A stretch of 64,000 bases of DNA from Candidatus Viadribacter manganicus (GTDB lineage: Bacteria; Pseudomonadota; Alphaproteobacteria; Caulobacterales; Aquidulcibacteraceae): the NCBI RefSeq assembly GCF_001679665.1, contig NZ_CP013244.1, positions 434,001-498,000 on the forward strand, written 5' to 3'. This document shows, one piece after another, positions 36,122 to 46,324 of this stretch. The position numbers and the translations under genes are program-made. The stretch's first letter is position 1, and each line of letters opens with the position of its first letter. The notes below the pieces were generated by a model. The model saw only the letters and a list, made by a program, of their open reading frames with translations, was not told where the DNA came from and ran no database searches.

Positions 36122-37924
36122 ATGTCTGAGCAGACCTTGGCACTGGGCGAAAACGCCGACGAGGCGGATTGGCGGGCCCTGGTTGAGCAAGGGCTAAAGG
36201 GCGCGAGCTGGGACCGCTTGGTCGGCAAAACCGCCGACGGCATCCCGCTTGAGCCGCTTTACCGCGAAGCCGACATCGCCACCGCGAGCGACATTTCAGG
36301 CGCGCCGGGCGCTGCCCCCTTCGTACGCGGTGCAAGAAGCGGTGGCTGGCTCGTGCGGCAGAGCTTTTCGCATCCGGACATCGAACGGACGAACCACGAA
36401 ATCCTGGCTGACCTCGAAGGCGGCGTCGGCGCGATCGAACTGGTCATTGATCCAGCCGGCAAACGCGGTGTTGCGATCAAGAACGCCGCCGACCTCGATG
36501 CGGCTTTGACGAGCGTCATCCTAGAAGCAGCTCCCGTTTCGCTGGATGGCGGCGGCGAACGTGCAGCGATGCTGCTGCGCGACAAGCTCAAAGGCGTCGC
36601 GGCGCGCGGCACGGCCTTCAATCTTGATCCTATGGGCGCGCAACTGCAGACGGGCGCCGATCAAAGTGAGGCCGCCCTCGCCGCTTATCTCTTCACCGCG
36701 CAAACCGCGCGCGATCTGCCAGTTGCACGCTGCCTCCGCGTCGATGCGCGCATCGTGCACGAGGCCGGCGCCAGCGAGGCGCAAGAGATTGCTTATGCGC
36801 TTCACAGCGCCATCGCCTATCTGCTCGGACTTGCAACGCGCGCGCTCAGCATCGGTGACTGCGCGCGCGCGATTGGGTTTGCCGTTGCAGTCGGCCCTGA
36901 TGCACTCGTTGAAGCGGCGAAGCTTCGTGCACTGCGACTCTGCTGGGCGCGCGTGCTGGAAGCTTCAGGAGCTGCGCCCGCTGATCGCGCTGCCTACATC
37001 CACGCTTTCACCTCACGCCGGATGATGACCCGTTACGACGCTTGGACGAACATCCTGCGGGTCAGCACGGCGGCGTTTGCAGCGGCGATCGGCGGCGCGG
37101 ACGAGATAACCACTTACCCGCTGACCGATGCACTTGGACGGCCGAGCGCATTTGCGCGGCGCGTCGCGCGCAATACGCAGCATGTCTTGGCGGAAGAATG
37201 TCGCTTGGGGCACGTCGCGGACCCGGCGGGCGGAGCCTGGTTCGTGGAGAAACTCACGCGCGATCTGGCCGAGCGCGCTTGGGCTCTTATGCAACAAATG
37301 CAGACGCATGCAGAGCCGCTTGAGCTTCTGCAGAACTGGGTAAGTGAAACGCGCGAACGGCGGCGCACCGCGATTGCCACGCGCCGGGAGACGATCACCG
37401 GCGTCACCGACTTTCCACTGCTCGACGCAAAGCTCCCCGACTTTGAAGCGATGGCGCCCTCGAACGCAGCAGGCGGCTTCGCACCGATCCGGCTAGCCGA
37501 GCCATTTGAAGCCTTGCGCGACAAGACTGACGCTTCAGCGCGTGTGTTCTTCGCCAACATCGGATCGCAGGCTGAATTCTCGCCGCGCGCGCAGTGGACG
37601 CGGGGCTTGTTCGCAGCAGGCGGCGTGGCGAGCGTCGGCGCGGAGGACGCGTACGATGGGAGCGATGCGCTGATCGGCGCCTTCCACGCGTCGGGCGCGC
37701 GAGTTGCGGTCCTCGCCGGCACGGATGCGCACTATGCCGAGTGCGCGGCTGAGACAGCCCGCAGCTTGAAAGCGACAGGCGCCGATTGGGTGCTGCTGGC
37801 GGGCAAACCTGGAGAGCACGAAGCAGACTTGCGCGCAGCCGGCGTCGATCAATTCGTGTTCGCCGGTCAGAATGCGCTGAAAGAACTGGAGACGCTGCAC
37901 ACCGCATTGGGGGTGAAGCCATGA
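36122..37924 (+). CDS. mutA: Methylmalonyl-CoA mutase small (beta) subunit
   Basis: 600 residues of the non-catalytic subunit of the heterodimeric mutase that interconverts (R)-methylmalonyl-CoA and succinyl-CoA. It has the barrel-domain likeness to the large subunit (V-R-Q-S-F-S-H-P-D, R-M-M-T-R-Y-D-A-W-T-N-I-L-R, A-R-N-T-Q-H, D-P-A-G-G-A-W-F-V-E). The C-terminal Rossmann domain lacks the cobalamin-binding D-x-H-x-x-G (it reads D-A-H-Y-A-E), as expected for this subunit. The ATG at 36122 follows GGAGCGGAA. The stop overlaps the next start as ATGA, but mutB comes only after three further genes. Confidence 0.93.
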   Translation: MSEQTLALGENADEADWRALVEQGLKGASWDRLVGKTADGIPLEPLYREADIATASDISGAPGAAPFVRGARSGGWLVRQSFSHPDIERTNHEILADLEGGVGAIELVIDPAGKRGVAIKNAADLDAALTSVILEAAPVSLDGGGERAAMLLRDKLKGVAARGTAFNLDPMGAQLQTGADQSEAALAAYLFTAQTARDLPVARCLRVDARIVHEAGASEAQEIAYALHSAIAYLLGLATRALSIGDCARAIGFAVAVGPDALVEAAKLRALRLCWARVLEASGAAPADRAAYIHAFTSRRMMTRYDAWTNILRVSTAAFAAAIGGADEITTYPLTDALGRPSAFARRVARNTQHVLAEECRLGHVADPAGGAWFVEKLTRDLAERAWALMQQMQTHAEPLELLQNWVSETRERRRTAIATRRETITGVTDFPLLDAKLPDFEAMAPSNAAGGFAPIRLAEPFEALRDKTDASARVFFANIGSQAEFSPRAQWTRGLFAAGGVASVGAEDAYDGSDALIGAFHASGARVAVLAGTDAHYAECAAETARSLKATGADWVLLAGKPGEHEADLRAAGVDQFVFAGQNALKELETLHTALGVKP

Positions 37925-38664
37925 CCAAACGCATCAGGCTAGCTCAGATCGACCGCCTGATCGAGGTTCTCGACAACACGCGTTTTGGGCCACCGCCGCG
38001 CGCTGAGATCGAGACACCGCGCGCCGCTTACATCAGCGCCCGGTGCGTAGAGGAACGCGCGCGCGTGATCTACGGGTGCGCGACTATCATCCTGATCATC
38101 GGGTGGGTCGTGTACGCGTTCACGATCGGATCGCTCGACTTTCCCGATTGGTTCAACCCCACCATGCTGGGGTTGCTCACCATCCATCTCGTCGCGCTCA
38201 GCCTTTTCACATTCCTCTTGCCGGTACTCCGGCGCAGAGAACGCGTGGCCTTCCTGCTCGAATACTTTGAGAGGGTCCTTACGAGCGTCGACGAACCCCT
38301 CGCACGCAAGACCGCGCCGCCTGTCGTTCTCCATGCCATCGAGGTGCTGGAGCGCGCCTCCAGTCCAGCCGAGCTAGGCCAATCCTATGCGCGGGACGAA
38401 AAATGGAGCGGCAGGGTTCACGGCTGGGATTTAGACGGCGTCTACGTCGCATTTTTGTGGGCGTTAGCAGTGGTGGTCGGCGTTTCGGGCGACCAGTTCG
38501 GCCTGCCCGACTTTTTGCGCGGTATCATTATCGGCGGCGCCGGCGTGGCCGCCTTCTATCAACTTAACCGATCGCGCGAAGAGCGCGGCATCAGGCAGCG
38601 CGCTGAAGATGCGCTTGGCCGCTGGCGCCATCTCGTGCCGAAGCTGCGCGAGTTGCCGTCGTGA
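37921..38664 (+). CDS. Membrane protein inside the mutase operon (247 residues)
   Basis: Not a family I recognise. The N-terminal 50 residues are cytoplasmic (I-D-R-L-I-E-V-L-D-N-T-R-F-G-P-P), two hydrophobic helices follow at about 55-80 and 90-115, then L-R-R-R-E-R-V-A-F-L-L-E-Y-F. A second hydrophobic pair is near 175-215 and the tail is basic. The first helical pair and the R-x-R-V-x-x-L-L-x-Y segment recur in the protein at 39413-39793, so the two appear to be partial paralogues. It overlaps mutA by four bases and the lysozyme gene by four bases. Role unknown. Confidence 0.75.
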   Translation: MTKRIRLAQIDRLIEVLDNTRFGPPPRAEIETPRAAYISARCVEERARVIYGCATIILIIGWVVYAFTIGSLDFPDWFNPTMLGLLTIHLVALSLFTFLLPVLRRRERVAFLLEYFERVLTSVDEPLARKTAPPVVLHAIEVLERASSPAELGQSYARDEKWSGRVHGWDLDGVYVAFLWALAVVVGVSGDQFGLPDFLRGIIIGGAGVAAFYQLNRSREERGIRQRAEDALGRWRHLVPKLRELPS

Positions 38665-39416
38665 CCGGAGAAAGCGCGCGCACCATCATTCTTCGTCCAG
38701 CGGTTTTAGCGCTCCTTGCCACCGGCGCATTGATCGCCGCGGCATTGTTGGCGGCGGCATTGTTCGCGGCGGCCGGCGGGTGGTGGACGCCTTGGGCGGC
38801 GCGCTACATTCAAGGCGTCGACGTCTCGCACCACCAGGGCGCTATCGATTGGCGCACCCTCGCCGCGGACAAGGTCGCGTTCGCCTACATCAAGGCGACC
38901 GAAGGCGCCGACCATGTCGACACGCGCTTTGCCTATAACTGGCGCGAAGCGGATGCGGCGGGCTTGCCGCGCGGCGCCTATCACTTCTTCACGCTCTGCC
39001 AGCCGGGCGCACGACAGGCATCGAACTTCATTGCGATCGTACCGCGTGTTGAAGGCGCATTGCCGCCTGCCGTGGACCTCGAACACATGGGTCCGTGCCG
39101 CGAAGGGCCGACCATGCCGAACGTCATCGCCGAGGCGCGCGTCTTCATGGATCGCGTCGAGGCGTATTATGGCGCGCGACCGATCATCTATACCACACGC
39201 GAATTCCACGATGCGCACCTGGCCGAACTACGCGGCGAGCGCTTCTGGATCCGCTCCATCGGCACGCCGCCGAGTTTTCGCGAACGCGATTGGATCATCT
39301 GGCAGCACCACAACCGCGGACATCGCCGAGGCGTAGAAGGCCCCATCGATCTCAACGCGTTCCGGGGTGATGCGGCGGCGCTGGCGGCGTTCGCGGCCGG
39401 AGCGTCATCGTTATGA
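38661..39416 (+). CDS. Membrane-anchored GH25 lysozyme (muramidase)
   Basis: 251 residues. An N-terminal hydrophobic helix (about 12-38, rich in Ala and Leu) anchors or exports the protein, and a glycoside hydrolase family 25 domain follows. Hallmarks are G-V-D-V-S-H-H-Q-G at the start of the barrel, A-Y-I-K-A-T-E-G, R-G-A-Y-H-F-F and the catalytic-type P-A-V-D-L-E. The fold cleaves the MurNAc-GlcNAc bond in peptidoglycan. It starts with GTG, overlapping the previous stop as GTGA. A cell-wall enzyme between the two subunits of a propionate-pathway mutase is unexpected. Confidence 0.88.
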   Translation: MTGESARTIILRPAVLALLATGALIAAALLAAALFAAAGGWWTPWAARYIQGVDVSHHQGAIDWRTLAADKVAFAYIKATEGADHVDTRFAYNWREADAAGLPRGAYHFFTLCQPGARQASNFIAIVPRVEGALPPAVDLEHMGPCREGPTMPNVIAEARVFMDRVEAYYGARPIIYTTREFHDAHLAELRGERFWIRSIGTPPSFRERDWIIWQHHNRGHRRGVEGPIDLNAFRGDAAALAAFAAGASSL

Positions 39417-39793
39417 TCGCACGCTACTCATCGGATGATGTTCGCGCCGGGATCGACACACTGGATCGCGGCGAACCCGACCAAGCGCGCGGTGGATGGG
39501 GCGAACCGTACGATCGCCTGCATGATGCATTGCTCGATGCGCGCAAAACGCGGCGCTACTGCGCCATCCCCGCCATGCTGATCGCGGCGGCATTGGTCAT
39601 TTTATTTCATGGCCGCGTTTGGGATTTCGAGGACATTCGCAATTTGTTCGTGATCGAACTTGGCGCCGTGCTGCTTTTGAACTTCCTACTGACCAAGGTT
39701 TTTCCTGTGCTTGCGCGCGAGGACCGGGTGCAGACGTTGCTCCGCTATTACGGCGCCCAAGATGTGCCGCACGAAGAAGAGGCTATCCAGTGA
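39413..39793 (+). CDS. Small membrane protein inside the mutase operon (126 residues)
   Basis: Hydrophilic first 45 residues, then two helices ([15 protein letters not shown] and [16 protein letters not shown]) and [13 protein letters not shown]. The layout helix-D-F-helix-P-V-L-x-R-x-x-R-V-x-x-L-L-x-Y matches residues 55-130 of the protein at 37921-38664. It overlaps the lysozyme stop and the mutB start by four bases each. Function unknown; it may partner the other membrane protein. Confidence 0.7.
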   Translation: MIARYSSDDVRAGIDTLDRGEPDQARGGWGEPYDRLHDALLDARKTRRYCAIPAMLIAAALVILFHGRVWDFEDIRNLFVIELGAVLLLNFLLTKVFPVLAREDRVQTLLRYYGAQDVPHEEEAIQ

Positions 39794-41943
39794 CGCTGCC
39801 CGATTTCTCCAGCCTCGCGCTCGAGGCGAACGTTGCGACAGCTGCCCCGCCAAACGGCGAACCCTGGCTGACGCCGGAAGGCATTGCGGTGAAGACCGCC
39901 TACACCGCCGCCGATCGCGCGGGACTGGACTTCGTCGACGGCTTTCCTGGAATGGCGCCGTTTGGACGCGGGCCGTATCCGACCATGTACGTGCAGCAGC
40001 CGTGGACGATCCGGCAATATGCAGGCTTCTCGACGGCTGAAGATTCCAACGCCTTCTATCGCCGCAATCTCGCAGGCGGACAAAAAGGCCTCTCCGTCGC
40101 CTTCGATCTCGCTACGCACCGTGGCTACGATTCCGACCACCTGCGCGTCGTCGGCGACGTTGGTATGGCCGGCGTGGCGATCGATTCTATCTACGACATG
40201 CGCACGCTGTTCAGCGGCATCCCGCTGGATCAGATGAGCGTGTCTATGACCATGAACGGCGCAGTGTTGCCGATCATGGCGCTCTATATCGTCGCCGGCG
40301 AAGAGCAGAACGTCCCGCATGCCAAGCTCAGCGGCACGATTCAGAACGACATCCTCAAAGAATTCATGGTGCGGAACACGTTCATTTATCCGCCCAAGCC
40401 TTCGATGCGGATCGTCGGCGATATCTTTGCCTACACCGCCGCCGAGATGCCGAAGTTCAACTCGATCTCGATCAGCGGCTATCATATGCAGGAAGCCGGC
40501 GCGACGGCGGACCTGGAGCTCGGCTACACGCTGGCGGACGGCGTCGAATATATTCGCGCAGGCATCGCCGGCGGATTGGATGTCGACAAATTCGCGCCGC
40601 GCCTCTCCTTCTTCTGGGCGATCGGCATGAACCCGTTCATGGAAATCGCAAAGATGCGCGCGGCGCGGCTTTTGTGGGCGAAGCTGGTTGGGCAATTCGG
40701 CGCGTCGGACAAATCGCGCGCGCTGCGCACGCACTGCCAAACCTCCGGCTGGTCGCTCACTGCCCAAGACGTTTACAACAACGCGGTGCGCACCTGCGTT
40801 GAAGCGATGGCCGCCGCCTATGGCGGCGCCCAATCTCTGCACACGAACTCGCTCGACGAAGCATTGGCGCTGCCAACCGACTTCTCCGCCCGCATCGCCC
40901 GCAACACACAGATCCTGCTGCAGAGCGAAGGCGGCGTCACCCGCCCTGCCGACCCATGGGGCGGCTCCTATTATGTCGAGCGCCTCACCGCCGATCTCGC
41001 GGCCAAGGCATGGGCGCATATCGAGGAGGTCGAAAAGCTCGGCGGCATGGCGCAGGCGATCGATCAGGGCTTGCCGAAGGCGCGCATCGAAGAGGCCGCG
41101 GCGCGTACGCAGGCCCGCATCGACACCGGACACCAAACCATCGTCGGCGTGAATAAATTCAAGCTAGACGAGCCGGAAGATATTCCGGTGCTGAAGGTCG
41201 ATAACGCCAAGGTGCGTGCGATGCAGCTTGAAAAGCTGACGCGCTTGAAGGCTGAGCGCTCGCAAGCTGAAGTCAACGCAGCGCTGGGAGCGCTTGAGAA
41301 CGCGGCGCGCGGCAAAGGCAATCTCTTAGAGCTTGCAGTGAACGCCGCGCGCGCAAAGGCCACCGTTGGCGAGATGTCATCGGCGTTGGAGCGCGCATTC
41401 AATCGCCACCAGCCGCCGATCCGCCTAGTGACGGGCGTGTTCTCGCGCGAGGCTGGCAGCGATGTCGCTGTTGAGCGCGCGCGCCAGAGCGTGGCCGCGT
41501 TCCAGGAAGCCGAGGGCAAGCGCCCGCGCATTCTCGTCGCCAAGATGGGCCAGGATGGTCACGATCGGGGACAGAAGGTGGTCGCCAGCGCATTCTCTGA
41601 CATCGGCTTCGACGTTGAAATCGGCCCGCTATTTGCGACACCCGAGGAAGTCGCAGACCAGGCCATCGAGAAAGGCGTGCACGTGGTCGGCGTGTCGTCG
41701 CTAGCGGCCGGCCATCTGACGCTGACGCCGGCTTTGCGCTCAGCCCTGCTTGAACGCGGTCGCGGCGATATCATGATCGTCGTCGGCGGTGTCATCCCGC
41801 CGGAAGACGTACCGACGTTGAAGGAGATGGGCGCCGCGGCCGTCTATCCTCCCGGCGGCGTCATCGCCGAGATCGCGCAGGATCTGCTGAGCGCGTTGAA
41901 CGAAAAGCTAGGCTACGCGCAGCCGGCTCGGAAGGCGGAGTGA
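39790..41943 (+). CDS. mutB: Methylmalonyl-CoA mutase large (alpha) subunit
   Basis: 717 residues: a TIM-barrel substrate domain with [16 protein letters not shown] near the N-terminus and [13 protein letters not shown], then a C-terminal cobalamin-binding domain with D-G-H-D-R-G, the D-x-H-x-x-G that donates the lower-axial histidine, and the V-V-G-G-V-I-P strand. It catalyses the adenosylcobalamin-dependent rearrangement between methylmalonyl-CoA and succinyl-CoA, the last step of propionyl-CoA and branched-chain catabolism. The GTG start overlaps the upstream stop as GTGA. The GTPase chaperone (MeaB) is not in the window. Confidence 0.97.
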   Translation: MTLPDFSSLALEANVATAAPPNGEPWLTPEGIAVKTAYTAADRAGLDFVDGFPGMAPFGRGPYPTMYVQQPWTIRQYAGFSTAEDSNAFYRRNLAGGQKGLSVAFDLATHRGYDSDHLRVVGDVGMAGVAIDSIYDMRTLFSGIPLDQMSVSMTMNGAVLPIMALYIVAGEEQNVPHAKLSGTIQNDILKEFMVRNTFIYPPKPSMRIVGDIFAYTAAEMPKFNSISISGYHMQEAGATADLELGYTLADGVEYIRAGIAGGLDVDKFAPRLSFFWAIGMNPFMEIAKMRAARLLWAKLVGQFGASDKSRALRTHCQTSGWSLTAQDVYNNAVRTCVEAMAAAYGGAQSLHTNSLDEALALPTDFSARIARNTQILLQSEGGVTRPADPWGGSYYVERLTADLAAKAWAHIEEVEKLGGMAQAIDQGLPKARIEEAAARTQARIDTGHQTIVGVNKFKLDEPEDIPVLKVDNAKVRAMQLEKLTRLKAERSQAEVNAALGALENAARGKGNLLELAVNAARAKATVGEMSSALERAFNRHQPPIRLVTGVFSREAGSDVAVERARQSVAAFQEAEGKRPRILVAKMGQDGHDRGQKVVASAFSDIGFDVEIGPLFATPEEVADQAIEKGVHVVGVSSLAAGHLTLTPALRSALLERGRGDIMIVVGGVIPPEDVPTLKEMGAAAVYPPGGVIAEIAQDLLSALNEKLGYAQPARKAE

Positions 41944-42635
41944 CCGTGAAGCTTGATGTCGTTCAACTCGGACTTCTCGCCCTCTGCGCGATCCTCGCCA
42001 TCGCCTACGGTGCGATTGGATCGAGCCTTTACGAAGGCGCTCCGCCTTATCTGGCCGGCACGATCTTCAAAGCGTCAAGCATCATCATTCTGGGCATCAT
42101 CGCGCTCATCGCACGCTCGCGTCTGCTGGCGACGGGGCTCTTGTTCGGCGCACTTGGCGATGCATTGCTGGCGTGGAGCCCGGATACGTTTCTCTATGGC
42201 GCGTTCGCGTTTCTCATCGGGCACCTTTTTTACATCACGCTCTTTCTCCGCGCCGGCATCGGCGTCGGCGCAGCACTGAAGCAGCCGTCGCGGCTACTCG
42301 GCGCCATCGCGCTCATTGCAGCGTGCTTTGTGATGACCTCCTTGCTCGTTCCGCGCGTCAACCCGATGTTCGCACCGCTCGCGGTCTATACCGGCGTGCT
42401 CACCTTGATGGCGCTTTGCTCTTTCACACTGCCGAGCTCACGCTGGCTGGTGATGGCAGGCGCGGTGCTCTTCTTCATCTCCGACGGCTTCGTCGCCTGG
42501 AACATGTTCCACCTCGCCCCCGATCCGGCGCTCGCCTATTGGCGCAGCTTCGCTGGCTGGATGATCTATTGGGCCGGACAAGCGGCGATTTGCTACGGCG
42601 CGCTCGGCCTCCACCGCGCGCCGCGCGTGGTATGA
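41940..42635 (+). CDS. YhhN family (lysoplasmalogenase-like) membrane protein
   Basis: 231 residues, seven or eight transmembrane helices, matching the YhhN/TMEM86 family: F-K-A-S-S-I-I-I-L near the first third, [10 protein letters not shown] with the conserved aspartate, and [11 protein letters not shown] with the second. Members hydrolyse the vinyl ether of lysoplasmalogens in animals; in bacteria the lipid substrate is uncertain. The GTG start overlaps the mutB stop, keeping it in the operon. Confidence 0.82.
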   Translation: MTVKLDVVQLGLLALCAILAIAYGAIGSSLYEGAPPYLAGTIFKASSIIILGIIALIARSRLLATGLLFGALGDALLAWSPDTFLYGAFAFLIGHLFYITLFLRAGIGVGAALKQPSRLLGAIALIAACFVMTSLLVPRVNPMFAPLAVYTGVLTLMALCSFTLPSSRWLVMAGAVLFFISDGFVAWNMFHLAPDPALAYWRSFAGWMIYWAGQAAICYGALGLHRAPRVV

Positions 42636-43234
42636 GCGGCGACATCAACCGCAGCGCCATCTTCACCGAGATCTGGCGCAAACACATCTGGCCGGGCCAA
42701 TCGCGCTCTGGCCCAGGTTCAGGCCTCGCCCGCACGGCGCCGCTACGCGCCGCGCTCGAAGCATTTCTCGAACGCGAGCAGCCGCATCTCTTCTACGACG
42801 CCCCGTGTGGCGATTTCCTCTGGATGCAGCACGTCAAACTGCCAGCGCATACGCATTTCCTCGCCGCCGATATCGTCGCGCCAATGATCGAAGAGCTGCG
42901 AGGCCGCTACACCACGCCGACCCGCACCTTTCGCGTCGCCGATATCGTCATCGATACGCCGCCACCATGCGACGTCTGGCTCTGCCGCGAATCTCTCTTC
43001 CATCTTACGCTCACCGACGCACAAGCCGTCGTCAATCATTGGCGCGCCTCGACGATACCGCTTTTCCTCGCCACGACCTCGCCGACGATCGCACACAACC
43101 AAGACATCGCCACCGGCGCATGGCGCCCGCTCAATCTGGAACTGGCGCCATTCAATCTCGGCCCGCCGTCAGAGATGCTTCCCGATGGCGCACCAACGGA
43201 TCCGCACAAATGCATTGGCGTGTGGCGTCGCTAG
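42632..43234 (+). CDS. Class I SAM-dependent methyltransferase
   Basis: 200 residues. The motif I region is F-Y-D-A-P-C-G-D-F-L-W-M, an acidic motif II is A-A-D-I-V, and the post-I segment has V-W-L-C-R-E-S-L-F-H-L. The pattern resembles methyltransferases that act on small molecules or sugars; substrate not assignable. Its ATG overlaps the YhhN stop (ATGA). recQ follows after 17 bp. Confidence 0.75.
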   Translation: MSGDINRSAIFTEIWRKHIWPGQSRSGPGSGLARTAPLRAALEAFLEREQPHLFYDAPCGDFLWMQHVKLPAHTHFLAADIVAPMIEELRGRYTTPTRTFRVADIVIDTPPPCDVWLCRESLFHLTLTDAQAVVNHWRASTIPLFLATTSPTIAHNQDIATGAWRPLNLELAPFNLGPPSEMLPDGAPTDPHKCIGVWRR

Positions 43235-43251
43235 TGCGCTAGATCGCCCCC

Positions 43252-45072
43252 ATGGCCGATCTCACTGCCGCCCGCGAAACGCTTCAGCGCGTGTTCGGCC
43301 ATGACGATTTTCGCGGGCTGCAGTCGGACGTCATCGCCGAAGTGCTCGATGGCCGCGATGTGATGGCCGTGCTGCCGACAGGCGGCGGCAAGAGCTTCTG
43401 CTATCAGATCCCGGCGATACTGCGCCCCGGCGTCGGGCTCGTCGTGTCGCCGCTGATTGCGTTGATGCAGGATCAGGTGGCGGCCTTGCGCGCGGCCGGC
43501 GTCGCAGCGGCACGGTTGGATTCGACACTGGATCGCGATGCGCGTCGCGAGTGGCTTAGCGCTGCGCGCGAAGGCAAACTCGATCTTCTGTACGTTTCGC
43601 CGGAAGGCCTCTTCGCAAACGGCTTCCTCGATTTTCTTGAGCAATGTCCGATCGCGCTGATCGCGATCGATGAGGCGCACTGCGTTAGCCAATGGGGCCA
43701 CGATTTCAGGCCGGACTACCGCGCCCTTGGGCAATTGGCGGATCGCTTTGCTAGCGTCCCGCGTATGGCGGTCACGGCGACTGCAGACCTAAAGACGCAG
43801 GCGGATATTCGCACACAGCTGCGACTCGAAAACGCCAAGAGCTTCATCGCTTCGTTCGATCGACCGAACCTCGTGCTCGCTGCCGAGCGCAAAGGCCCTA
43901 AACCACAGGATCGAATTTCAGATCTCGTGCGCGCGAGGCGGGGGAAGTCCGGCATCATCTATGCCGCGACACGCGACAACGTGGAAAAGACCGCAGCGAA
44001 CCTTGCGGCTCAGAATATTCCGGCGCTCGCCTACCACGCAGGGCTGGATGCAAAGCTGCGCGCGGATCGTCAACATCGCTTTCAGGAAGAAGACGATGTG
44101 GTGATGGTCGCGACCATCGCATTCGGCATGGGCGTTGATAAGCCCGACGTGCGCTATGTGATCCACGCGGATTCACCCAAGAGCATTGAAGCCTATTGGC
44201 AAGAGGTCGGGCGCGGCGGACGCGACGGCGACACCGCCGAAGGGGTTTGCATCTACAGCGCCGCCGATTTGCGCCGCGCCATCATGTTTGCGAACCAATC
44301 GAGCGCGGCCGAACAAGTGAAAGCGGTGCAGATCAAGAAAGCACGCCAGCTTTTCGCCTTCCTCGACGGCTTGACCTGCAGGCGCGGTGGTGTGCGGCGC
44401 TATTTCGGCGAGGAGAATGTCGAGCCGTGCGGGGTTTGCGATATCTGCACCGATCCGCCCCAATCCATCGACGCAACGGAGATGGCGGCAAAGGCAATTT
44501 CCGCGGTGATGCGGATGGAGCAGCGCTTTGGCCGTGGGCGCGTCGTCAGCCATCTCATCGGCAAGGCAAGCGACAGCTTGGATGAACAATTCTCGACGCG
44601 CTCAACCTTCGGCATTGGCGCGGATCAACATGAGAGCGTGTGGCGCAACGTGATCGAACATCTCTTGTTCGAGGGGGTGCTGAGCGAGGGAGATGGAGAG
44701 CGCCCGACACTATCGATCGGAGATGATGAAGCCGTGCGCGCAATCTTCCGCAAGGAACGGCAGGTGCGCATCCGAGAAGCCGCAAAGCCGGAGCGGCGCA
44801 GCAAGGCGGGCCGCGAAAGCAAGGCGGCGGCCAAAGCCGGCTTTATCGGCGCCGATGCGAAATTGTTCGAGGCGCTGAAGGGCTGGCGCCGGGAAACCGC
44901 GAGCGCGAACGGCGTGCCGCCGTACGTCATCTTCCACGACGCAACGCTGGCGGCGATGGTGCAAGCCAAACCCTCGGACTTGGCCGGGCTCGGACGCGTG
45001 TCCGGCATCGGCGAAGCGAAGCTCAAGAAATACGGCGCCGAAGTGCTCGCGGTGCTGATCGCGGGCTGTTGA
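43252..45072 (+). CDS. recQ: ATP-dependent DNA helicase RecQ
   Basis: A 3'-5' DNA helicase for recombination repair, 606 residues. Motif I reads L-P-T-G-G-G-K-S, motif II D-E-A-H-C-V-S-Q-W-G-H-D-F-R, motif VI Q-E-V-G-R-G-G-R-D-G. The zinc-binding cysteines of the RecQ C-terminal region are in C-R-R-G-G-V-R-R-Y-F and C-G-V-C-D-I-C. The winged helix follows at about 415-510 and the HRDC domain at the end (V-S-G-I-G-E-A-K). A basic, Ala/Lys-rich linker precedes the HRDC domain. It may be read through from the mutase operon, but the 17-bp gap leaves room for its own start. Confidence 0.96.
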   Translation: MADLTAARETLQRVFGHDDFRGLQSDVIAEVLDGRDVMAVLPTGGGKSFCYQIPAILRPGVGLVVSPLIALMQDQVAALRAAGVAAARLDSTLDRDARREWLSAAREGKLDLLYVSPEGLFANGFLDFLEQCPIALIAIDEAHCVSQWGHDFRPDYRALGQLADRFASVPRMAVTATADLKTQADIRTQLRLENAKSFIASFDRPNLVLAAERKGPKPQDRISDLVRARRGKSGIIYAATRDNVEKTAANLAAQNIPALAYHAGLDAKLRADRQHRFQEEDDVVMVATIAFGMGVDKPDVRYVIHADSPKSIEAYWQEVGRGGRDGDTAEGVCIYSAADLRRAIMFANQSSAAEQVKAVQIKKARQLFAFLDGLTCRRGGVRRYFGEENVEPCGVCDICTDPPQSIDATEMAAKAISAVMRMEQRFGRGRVVSHLIGKASDSLDEQFSTRSTFGIGADQHESVWRNVIEHLLFEGVLSEGDGERPTLSIGDDEAVRAIFRKERQVRIREAAKPERRSKAGRESKAAAKAGFIGADAKLFEALKGWRRETASANGVPPYVIFHDATLAAMVQAKPSDLAGLGRVSGIGEAKLKKYGAEVLAVLIAGC

Positions 45073-45075
45073 GGG

Positions 45076-46323
45076 CTAAGCGTCTTCGCTTTCGAGCGCG
45101 CGGCGTGCGGCAGCGGGACCGTGCGCTGCGAGCTCAGCCGCCTGCTCGACCCATTCTTCCTCGCCGATGCGCCCCTGCAGACGCAGATATTGATCGACCC
45201 AAGCGACGTTCTCGGTGTTCCAGGCCGCGATCTGATCGAAGTGGAAGACACCAAGCGAATACATCGTCGTTTGCTGCAGCAGGCTGACGCCTTCGATCAA
45301 AGTCAGATCGTCAGGCGCCCCGTTGCGCGCGGCAGGCAGAACCGGCGGCTTTGCGCGGCGGCTGATGGGTGCGGTCCGGACCGGCGTCTCTGGCGCTTGC
45401 TCGGTCGTTGCCGCAACGGGAGCAACAATCATTTGCACCGGACGCTGTTCGAGATGACGCACGCGCGCTTCAAGGTAGCGGGCACGCCACTTCCAGCGAT
45501 CGGGATCCTGCCCAGCTTCGATAACCGGCGCGGGTTCGGCGGCAGGCTTCGACTCTTGAAGGTGCGCCACGCGGCGCTCGAGATACAGCAAACGCCAACG
45601 CAGAAGCATATCGACGTCGGCATTGGCGGCGAACGGTTCTGGCTCTGCCACCGCCGGCGCCTCGGGCGCTTCCGGCGCGGCCCGCAGCGCCCGTACTTCG
45701 TCCTCAAGATAAGCCGCACGAGCCGACGCTTCGCGCGCGGCCCATTCATGCACGGGCGGCGCTTCTGGCGAACCGTCCACAAGCGATTGCACCGCAGGCG
45801 CCGCCGGAGCTTGCGCCAGCGACTCCAGATATTTCACGCGCTGCTCGAAATAGCGCAGGCGCCATTCTTGAAGGACGATCTTCTCGTCCTCCACCGGTTC
45901 GGCGGGCACAGGCTCAACTTCGACATCGACCGTGCGCTCGCGTTCAATTTCCCCAGCGCGCAAGCGCGCCAATTCTTGCGCGTCGAGATCATTTAGAGCA
46001 CCACCGCGTTGGAGCGCGGCCATTTCACTTGAGAGTTCATCGCTGCGCGAGCGTGCGGTTTCGAGCGCGCGCTCAAGCTCAGCGATACGGCCGTCGCGGA
46101 TTTCGAGCAGACGCTGGGTCGGTGCGGCATCCAACTCCACTTCGCGATCCACCGGGCCATCGCCAGTAAAGCGGATGAGATCACGAACAAGGTGCTCACG
46201 CTCACGACGAGCGGCTTCTTCAACCGGCGCGGCGAGTTGCGAGGCAAACGCCCAGCCGGCAAGCGCCATGAAGGCTGCAACCAGCAAGAGCCAAGGCGCC
46301 AATTGTCCAATGAGGTAGATCAT
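45076..46323 (-). CDS. Membrane-anchored coiled-coil protein with a C-terminal helix-hairpin domain
   Basis: 415 residues: one N-terminal transmembrane helix (about 5-25), a charged coiled coil up to 120, then four versions of a W-x-x-R-Y/L-x-E-x-R-V-x-x-L-x repeat (for example W-R-L-R-Y-F-E-Q-R-V, W-R-L-L-Y-L-E-R-R-V and W-K-W-R-A-R-Y-L-E-A-R-V) spaced by Pro/Ala-rich linkers. The last 75 residues (D-D-L-T-L-I-E-G-V, L-G-V-F-H-F-D-Q-I-A-A-W) match the helix-hairpin domain shared with several alphaproteobacterial cytoplasmic proteins, including some NuoE-like ones. Last gene of a three-gene run with the OmpA-domain protein; one base separates them. Role unknown. Confidence 0.75.
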   Translation of the reverse strand: MIYLIGQLAPWLLLVAAFMALAGWAFASQLAAPVEEAARREREHLVRDLIRFTGDGPVDREVELDAAPTQRLLEIRDGRIAELERALETARSRSDELSSEMAALQRGGALNDLDAQELARLRAGEIERERTVDVEVEPVPAEPVEDEKIVLQEWRLRYFEQRVKYLESLAQAPAAPAVQSLVDGSPEAPPVHEWAAREASARAAYLEDEVRALRAAPEAPEAPAVAEPEPFAANADVDMLLRWRLLYLERRVAHLQESKPAAEPAPVIEAGQDPDRWKWRARYLEARVRHLEQRPVQMIVAPVAATTEQAPETPVRTAPISRRAKPPVLPAARNGAPDDLTLIEGVSLLQQTTMYSLGVFHFDQIAAWNTENVAWVDQYLRLQGRIGEEEWVEQAAELAAHGPAAARRALESEDA

Positions 46324-46324
46324 C

